A DNA stretch of 64,000 nucleotides from Planctomycetota bacterium (GTDB lineage Bacteria > Planctomycetota > SZUA-567 > JAFGGJ01). Within the stretch, counting starts at the first letter, position 1. Every line of letters starts with the position of its first letter. The position numbers and the translations under genes were made by a program. The stretch covers positions 44,700 through 108,699 of the forward strand of contig JAFGGJ010000016.1 of NCBI GenBank assembly GCA_016930595.1, written 5' to 3'. Below the pieces are notes generated by a model, which saw only the letters and a program-made list of their open reading frames with translations, was not told where the DNA came from and made no database searches. Shown piece by piece: positions 60,304 to 64,000 of this stretch.

Positions 60304-60330
60304 TTGCGCCGCGGGCCGTTGCCGTATACT
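60304..60330 (+). promoter_or_regulatory. Possible promoter for the wecC-like gene
   Basis: TTGCGC (60304-60309) and TATACT (60325-60330); the 15-base spacer is short. Confidence 0.35.
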
Positions 60331-60363
60331 ATTCTATTCCGGTCCCTTTCCCGGAGATGCCCC

Positions 60364-61686
60364 TTGTACGACACGTTCATGAAACGCCTGGAATCCGGCG
60401 ATCTCTCCGTCGGCGTCATCGGCCTCGGCTACGTCGGCCTCCCGCTCGCACTCACTTTCTCCTCGCGCGGCCTCCATGTCCTCGGCTTCGATATCGATCC
60501 CTCCAAGATCGACTGCCTCAACCGCGGCTCCTCCTATATCAGGCACATCTCTTCCTCCGCCGTCAGCGAACGCCTCGAATCCGGCCTCGTCGCCTTCACC
60601 GCCGATTTCGACCGCCTCTCCGAACCCGACGCACTCCTGATCTGCGTCCCCACCCCGCTCAAGGATGATCGCACTCCCGACCTCTCTTTTGTCGAAAACA
60701 CCGCCCGCGATATCGCCGGCCGCCTCCGCAACGGCCAGCTCGTCGTCCTCGAAAGCACCACCTATCCCGGCACCACTTCCGAAGTCCTCCTCCCCATCCT
60801 CGCCGCCTCCGGTCTCGCCGTCGAACGGGACTTCTTCCTCGCCTACTCTCCCGAACGCGAAGACCCCGGCAACCCCGATTTCGCTACCGGTAACATCCCC
60901 AAGGTCGTCGGCGCCGTCGGCCCCCGCTCCCTCGAACTCGCCTCCGCTCTCTATTCGAAAATCGTCCCTTCCGTCGTCCAGGTCAGCTCCGCCGAAGTCG
61001 CCGAAGCCGCCAAGCTCCTCGAAAACATCTACCGCGCCGTCAACATCGCGCTCGTAAACGAAATGAAGATCATCCTCGACGCCATGGGCATCGACGTTCA
61101 CGAAGTCATCCGCGCCGCCTCAACCAAGCCCTTCGGCTTCCAGCCCTTCCACCCCGGCCCCGGATGGGGCGGGCACTGCATCCCCGTCGATCCCTTCTAC
61201 CTCGCCTGGAAGGCCCGCATGCTCGGACGCGAAGCGCGCTTCATCGAAGACGCCGGATGGGTCAACGTCCTCATGCCGAAGTTCGTCATCGAAAAACTCG
61301 CCGCCGCCCTCGAACGGGACGGCAAAACCGTCTCCGGCTCCAGGATCCTCGTCCTCGGCCTCGCCTACAAGAAGAACGTCGACGACACGCGCGAGAGTCC
61401 CGCTTACGAAATCATCCGCCTCCTCCTCGACCGCGGCGCCGCCGTCTCCTTCCATGACCCCAATATCCACGAAATGCCCCCCAGGCGCCGCTTCCGCGAC
61501 ATGCACGTCCCCTCCGTCCCCCTCACCCCCCAGACCCTCTCCGCCGCCGATTGCGTACTCATCGTCACCGACCACGACGGCATGGACCGCTCCCTCATCG
61601 GCGCCAACGCACGCCTCATCGTCGACACCAGGAACTTCATGGACGGCGTCCCCCTCGCTCCGGGCACACGCCTTGTCAAGGCCTGA
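60364..61686 (+). CDS. UDP-N-acetyl-hexosamine 6-dehydrogenase (WecC/WbpA/TviB family)
   Basis: 440 residues from a TTG at 60364, eight bases after GGAG; the ATG at 60379 lacks a nearby site. NAD motif GVIGLGYVGLPLA, then STTYPGTT, YSPEREDPGN, AEAAKLLENIYRAVNIALVNE (central helix), and the catalytic cysteine in GWGGHCIPVDP; GLAYKKNVDDTRESPA marks the UDP-binding domain. It oxidises a UDP-N-acetyl sugar to the uronate for surface polysaccharide. The enzyme cannot be assigned to one sugar from sequence alone. Codons are strongly C-ending. Confidence 0.93.
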   Translation: MYDTFMKRLESGDLSVGVIGLGYVGLPLALTFSSRGLHVLGFDIDPSKIDCLNRGSSYIRHISSSAVSERLESGLVAFTADFDRLSEPDALLICVPTPLKDDRTPDLSFVENTARDIAGRLRNGQLVVLESTTYPGTTSEVLLPILAASGLAVERDFFLAYSPEREDPGNPDFATGNIPKVVGAVGPRSLELASALYSKIVPSVVQVSSAEVAEAAKLLENIYRAVNIALVNEMKIILDAMGIDVHEVIRAASTKPFGFQPFHPGPGWGGHCIPVDPFYLAWKARMLGREARFIEDAGWVNVLMPKFVIEKLAAALERDGKTVSGSRILVLGLAYKKNVDDTRESPAYEIIRLLLDRGAAVSFHDPNIHEMPPRRRFRDMHVPSVPLTPQTLSAADCVLIVTDHDGMDRSLIGANARLIVDTRNFMDGVPLAPGTRLVKA

Positions 61687-61751
61687 CGCCGTGCCCTTCC
61701 TTCTTCCCAGGCCGGCTTCCGCAGCCCCGTGCCACTGAAAGGAACTTCCTC

Positions 61752-62333
61752 ATGAACCCAAAAGACCTCGTCGAAACACGTTTCGCCGAATCCGCCTCAC
61801 TCAACAGAGCCACCTCCGCACTGCTCGCCGGCGATATCGTCTCGTGCGCCGAAACCGTCGCCTCCATCGTCTCCTCCGGCGGCAAGCTCATTACCGCCGG
61901 CAACGGAGGTTCCGCGGCCGACGCACAGCACATCGTCGCGGAATTCGTCGGCCGCTTCCTCGTCGAACGCCCCGGCCTCCCGGCCATCGCCCTCACCACC
62001 AACCCCAGCTCCCTCACATCCATCGTCAACGACTATCCACCCGACACCCTTTTCGAAAGACAGCTCCGCGCCGTCGGCAATAAAGGCGACGTCTTCGTCG
62101 GCTTCTCCACCTCCGGCAATTCAAAGAACGTCGTCAAAGCCCTCGAAGCCGCCCGCGAGCTCGGTATCCGCTCCATCGCCTTCACCGGCAAGGGCGGCGG
62201 CAGGATGGGCGAAATCGCCGACCTCACCCTCGCCGTCCCTTCGACCCAGACCCCGCGCATCCAGGAAATGCACGTCCTCATCCTTCACGCCGTCTGCGAA
62301 CTCGTAGACAACATCCTCTATCCGCAACAGTAG
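61752..62333 (+). CDS. gmhA: SIS-domain sedoheptulose-7-phosphate isomerase (GmhA-like)
   Basis: 193 residues, AAAGGA before the ATG. TAGNGGSAADAQHIVAEFVGRF and the SGNSKNVVKALEAARELGI loop match GmhA, with C-terminal TQTPRIQEMHVLILHAVCELVD. It converts sedoheptulose-7-phosphate to D-glycero-manno-heptose-7-phosphate for lipopolysaccharide or S-layer glycans. In an operon with the dehydrogenase (65-base gap), pointing to a surface glycan pathway. No other heptose genes are in the window. Confidence 0.92.
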   Translation: MNPKDLVETRFAESASLNRATSALLAGDIVSCAETVASIVSSGGKLITAGNGGSAADAQHIVAEFVGRFLVERPGLPAIALTTNPSSLTSIVNDYPPDTLFERQLRAVGNKGDVFVGFSTSGNSKNVVKALEAARELGIRSIAFTGKGGGRMGEIADLTLAVPSTQTPRIQEMHVLILHAVCELVDNILYPQQ

Positions 62334-62358
62334 CGCCCGCTCACGGCCACGCCGCGCT

Positions 62359-63831
62359 CTACTCGCCGGCCCGCATCCCCTCCGGTTTCCAGTCCTCCCC
62401 GAGCCCCAGCTCCCCGGCGTACCCGTCCAGCAGGCCCACCAGCCTTTCCTCCGTCTTCTCCGATATCCCCCTCGGATGATAATTCTCCAGTATCTCCACC
62501 GCCTTGCGGCGCGCCTTCTCCAGCACGTCCGTGGATCCGCCCGCCACCCACGCCTCGTACGCCTCCCCGCTCCTCAGCTCCGGCATCCATATTTCGTCGC
62601 GGAAGTGCTCGAACGTGTGCGGGTGCGACAGGTACTCCCCGCCGGGGCCCAGTTCCTTCACCACCTCTATCGGCAGCGTCTTCTCGCTGACCTCCACCTC
62701 CGCCGCCAGCCGCTTCAGCGACTCCACGAATTCCGACTCCAGTATCATCATCCTCGGGTCTATCACTTCGTCCGTGCTGTATTTCCCGAACGACCAGTCC
62801 ACCGACCCGTACAGCCCCATCGACATGCCCGCTCCGAACGCCTTGTCCATTCCGCATTCGAAGTCCGTGCCCTTCGCTCCCGTCGCCGTCCCCAGGCTCG
62901 GCGCATCCGACGCCCCCAGGTATTCCGCCACCTGGGCGGTCACTATCTTCACCAGGTGCTCTTCCGGCCGTCCGTACGGCATGCAGCCGGAACGCATGTC
63001 CAGCGGAGCCACCTTGCTCGCCACGCTGAACCCCTTGTCCCCGTAGAACGCACGGTGCAGGTACGACAGCCCCAGCAGTTCCGCCGCGCACAGCCCCGCC
63101 GCTCCGGCTATCGTCGCGGGCCCGGTCCCTCCCATGCTCATGAGGTTGCCCACCGTGCACCTGTAGCCCCGCTCCCAGAACCACACGAACTGCTCCGCCT
63201 CCTCGTGCGTGTACTTCAGCGGGCTCACCAGGTAGTTGTTCGCCCGGAACCACCTCTCCATCCCGCCCTTCGCGCTTTCCATCTCGCTGACCGTTTCGCA
63301 GAATTCCGCTATGTACGGGCAGAGCCTGGTGTCCCAGATGACGTAGATGTTGGCCAGCGTCATCCCGGAATACCGCCAGTTCATGTATCTCATCACCAGC
63401 GGCTGCATCACCGGCGCCACGTCCTGCGGCACGCCCACCGACCCGATGCCTTCTATCCCGGGCAGGTAATCCGACAGCCGCACCATCCCGCTGGCCGTCC
63501 GGAACGTCTGCGTCTTGACCTTGAGGTCCGCGGGGTCCACCCACCTGAGCGGGTATCCCGCCGCCCCCCCGCTGAAACGCACCGGCCTGCCTTCCGGCGG
63601 CACGTCCTCCTTCGCGACCCGCTCCTCGTCTATATACTTCTCCATCATGCGCCTCGGGAACCGTATCCCGAATTCGCCGTCCCATTCGCACCCGTGTTCG
63701 GCCAGGTGGCGGCACATCGTCTTGTTTTCGATGCGCATGCCGACTTCGTCCAGAACCCGCAGCATGAATTCCACGATGTCTTTTACGCCGCGCTCCGATA
63801 CCACTTCGACGGGGCACCCCTTGTAACGCAT
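62359..63831 (-). CDS. MttB-family (trimethylamine methyltransferase-like) protein without pyrrolysine
   Basis: 490 residues from the ATG at 63831 with AAAGGAGG upstream. The family TIM barrel is recognised by GMRIENKTMCRHLAEHGCE, TLANIYVIWDTRLCPYIAEF, MSMGGTGPATIAGAAGLCAAELLGL and the C-terminal GGEYLSHPHTFEHFRDEIWMPEL segment. There is no in-frame UAG, so this is a non-pyrrolysine member, the group that includes glycine betaine (MtgB) and other quaternary amine demethylases. These transfer methyl groups to a corrinoid protein and then to tetrahydrofolate. No corrinoid protein is adjacent; the metV-metF-folD operon could take the methyl group. Confidence 0.92.
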   Translation of the reverse strand: MRYKGCPVEVVSERGVKDIVEFMLRVLDEVGMRIENKTMCRHLAEHGCEWDGEFGIRFPRRMMEKYIDEERVAKEDVPPEGRPVRFSGGAAGYPLRWVDPADLKVKTQTFRTASGMVRLSDYLPGIEGIGSVGVPQDVAPVMQPLVMRYMNWRYSGMTLANIYVIWDTRLCPYIAEFCETVSEMESAKGGMERWFRANNYLVSPLKYTHEEAEQFVWFWERGYRCTVGNLMSMGGTGPATIAGAAGLCAAELLGLSYLHRAFYGDKGFSVASKVAPLDMRSGCMPYGRPEEHLVKIVTAQVAEYLGASDAPSLGTATGAKGTDFECGMDKAFGAGMSMGLYGSVDWSFGKYSTDEVIDPRMMILESEFVESLKRLAAEVEVSEKTLPIEVVKELGPGGEYLSHPHTFEHFRDEIWMPELRSGEAYEAWVAGGSTDVLEKARRKAVEILENYHPRGISEKTEERLVGLLDGYAGELGLGEDWKPEGMRAGE

Positions 63832-63859
63832 GCCGGCCTCCTTTCCCGAGTGTTTCGAT

Positions 63860-63888
63860 GTGATAACCGGCGTTGCGCGGGCCGTCAA
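63860..63888 (-). promoter_or_regulatory. Sigma70-like promoter for the MttB-family gene
   Basis: Minus strand TTGACG (63883-63888), 17 bases, TATCAC (63860-63865), ending 28 bases before the ATG. Confidence 0.6.
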
Positions 63889-64000
63889 GTCCGTTAGCAC
63901 AGCGGAACCGTACAGCAAATTCCGTGCCAGATGTCCGAATCTACTATAAGAGTATACGACACACGCGTGAAAAGGGCCCGAAAACGTCTACAGGATCGCA

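Noticed and set aside
57932..60382. 816-codon open frame on the plus strand
   Set aside because: Antisense to the glycosidase-like and solenoid genes; Ser/Pro/Arg-rich, repeats only mirror the solenoid repeats.
62359..63831. Pyrrolysine-containing MttB
   Set aside because: The frame is open throughout with no internal TAG, so a pyrrolysine residue is not encoded.
1..64000. tRNA, rRNA, tmRNA or RNase P genes
   Set aside because: I looked through the intergenic gaps for cloverleaf ends and conserved cores and saw none; a covariance search was not possible.

Overview
The window is GC-rich bacterial DNA carrying mostly ordinary chromosomal genes packed into long, often translationally coupled operons. 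There are no rRNA or tRNA genes, no CRISPR array and no transposase that I can see. Several traits suggest an anaerobic or facultative bacterium from or near the PVC group (Planctomycetota, Lentisphaerota, Omnitrophota and relatives): CdsA and ACP-type fatty-acid genes in one cluster, a ferredoxin-type EtfA, MetV/MetF, an FHA Ser/Thr kinase, a CARDB Ser/Thr kinase, a sulfatase and an MttB-family methyltransferase. That placement is an inference from gene content only.

Layout. (1) 1-13.8 kb, minus strand: one apparent superoperon, rpmF-plsX-fabH-fabD-fabG-acpP-fabF-acyl-CoA dehydrogenase-etfB-etfA-purA-uppS-cdsA-phoH-7TM-HD phosphohydrolase, read from a good sigma70-like promoter at 13.76 kb. 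It couples fatty-acid synthesis to phospholipid and undecaprenyl carrier synthesis, with an Etf/dehydrogenase module where an enoyl-ACP reductase might be expected. (2) 13.8-24.4 kb: lysA with a short N-acetylglutamate-synthase-like gene, an FmdB zinc ribbon, coaB-dut-uppP-ftsK, a bPH-domain membrane protein, a hybrid histidine kinase and small unknown genes. (3) 24.4-25.0 kb: a 530-base non-coding stretch with inverted and direct repeats and an orphan terminator. (4) 25-41 kb: an accessory block holding two radical SAM proteins, a kinase with CARDB domain, GH42 and GH20-like glycosidases under a possible divergent operator, a C1/folate operon (FAD/Fe-S/MvhD-like oxidoreductase, metV, metF, a divergent folD), a sulfatase and a lone sugar-type ABC ATPase. 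In this block the plus strand leans to G, whereas on both sides it leans to C. (5) 42-50.3 kb, plus strand: the nusA-infB-ylxP-rbfA-nrnA translation operon continuing into manC, yqgF, an EndoIII/MagIII-like glycosylase and yjbQ. (6) 50.3-64 kb: a CD-clan (gingipain-like) membrane peptidase, an FHA-kinase plus GAF/HD-GYP/PilZ signalling operon, a glycosidase-like protein, a 24-residue-repeat solenoid protein, wecC-like and gmhA-like sugar genes, and an MttB-family methyltransferase.

The strongest candidates for something new are the acyl-CoA dehydrogenase/EtfBA pair translationally joined to fabF (a possible Etf-driven enoyl reductase for fatty-acid synthesis), and the four-gene methylene-tetrahydrofolate reductase operon, whose FolD lacks the cyclohydrolase lysine and whose partner fuses GltD-like, ferredoxin and MvhD-like parts. 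Coordinates of promoters and short motifs were read by eye and may be off by a base.
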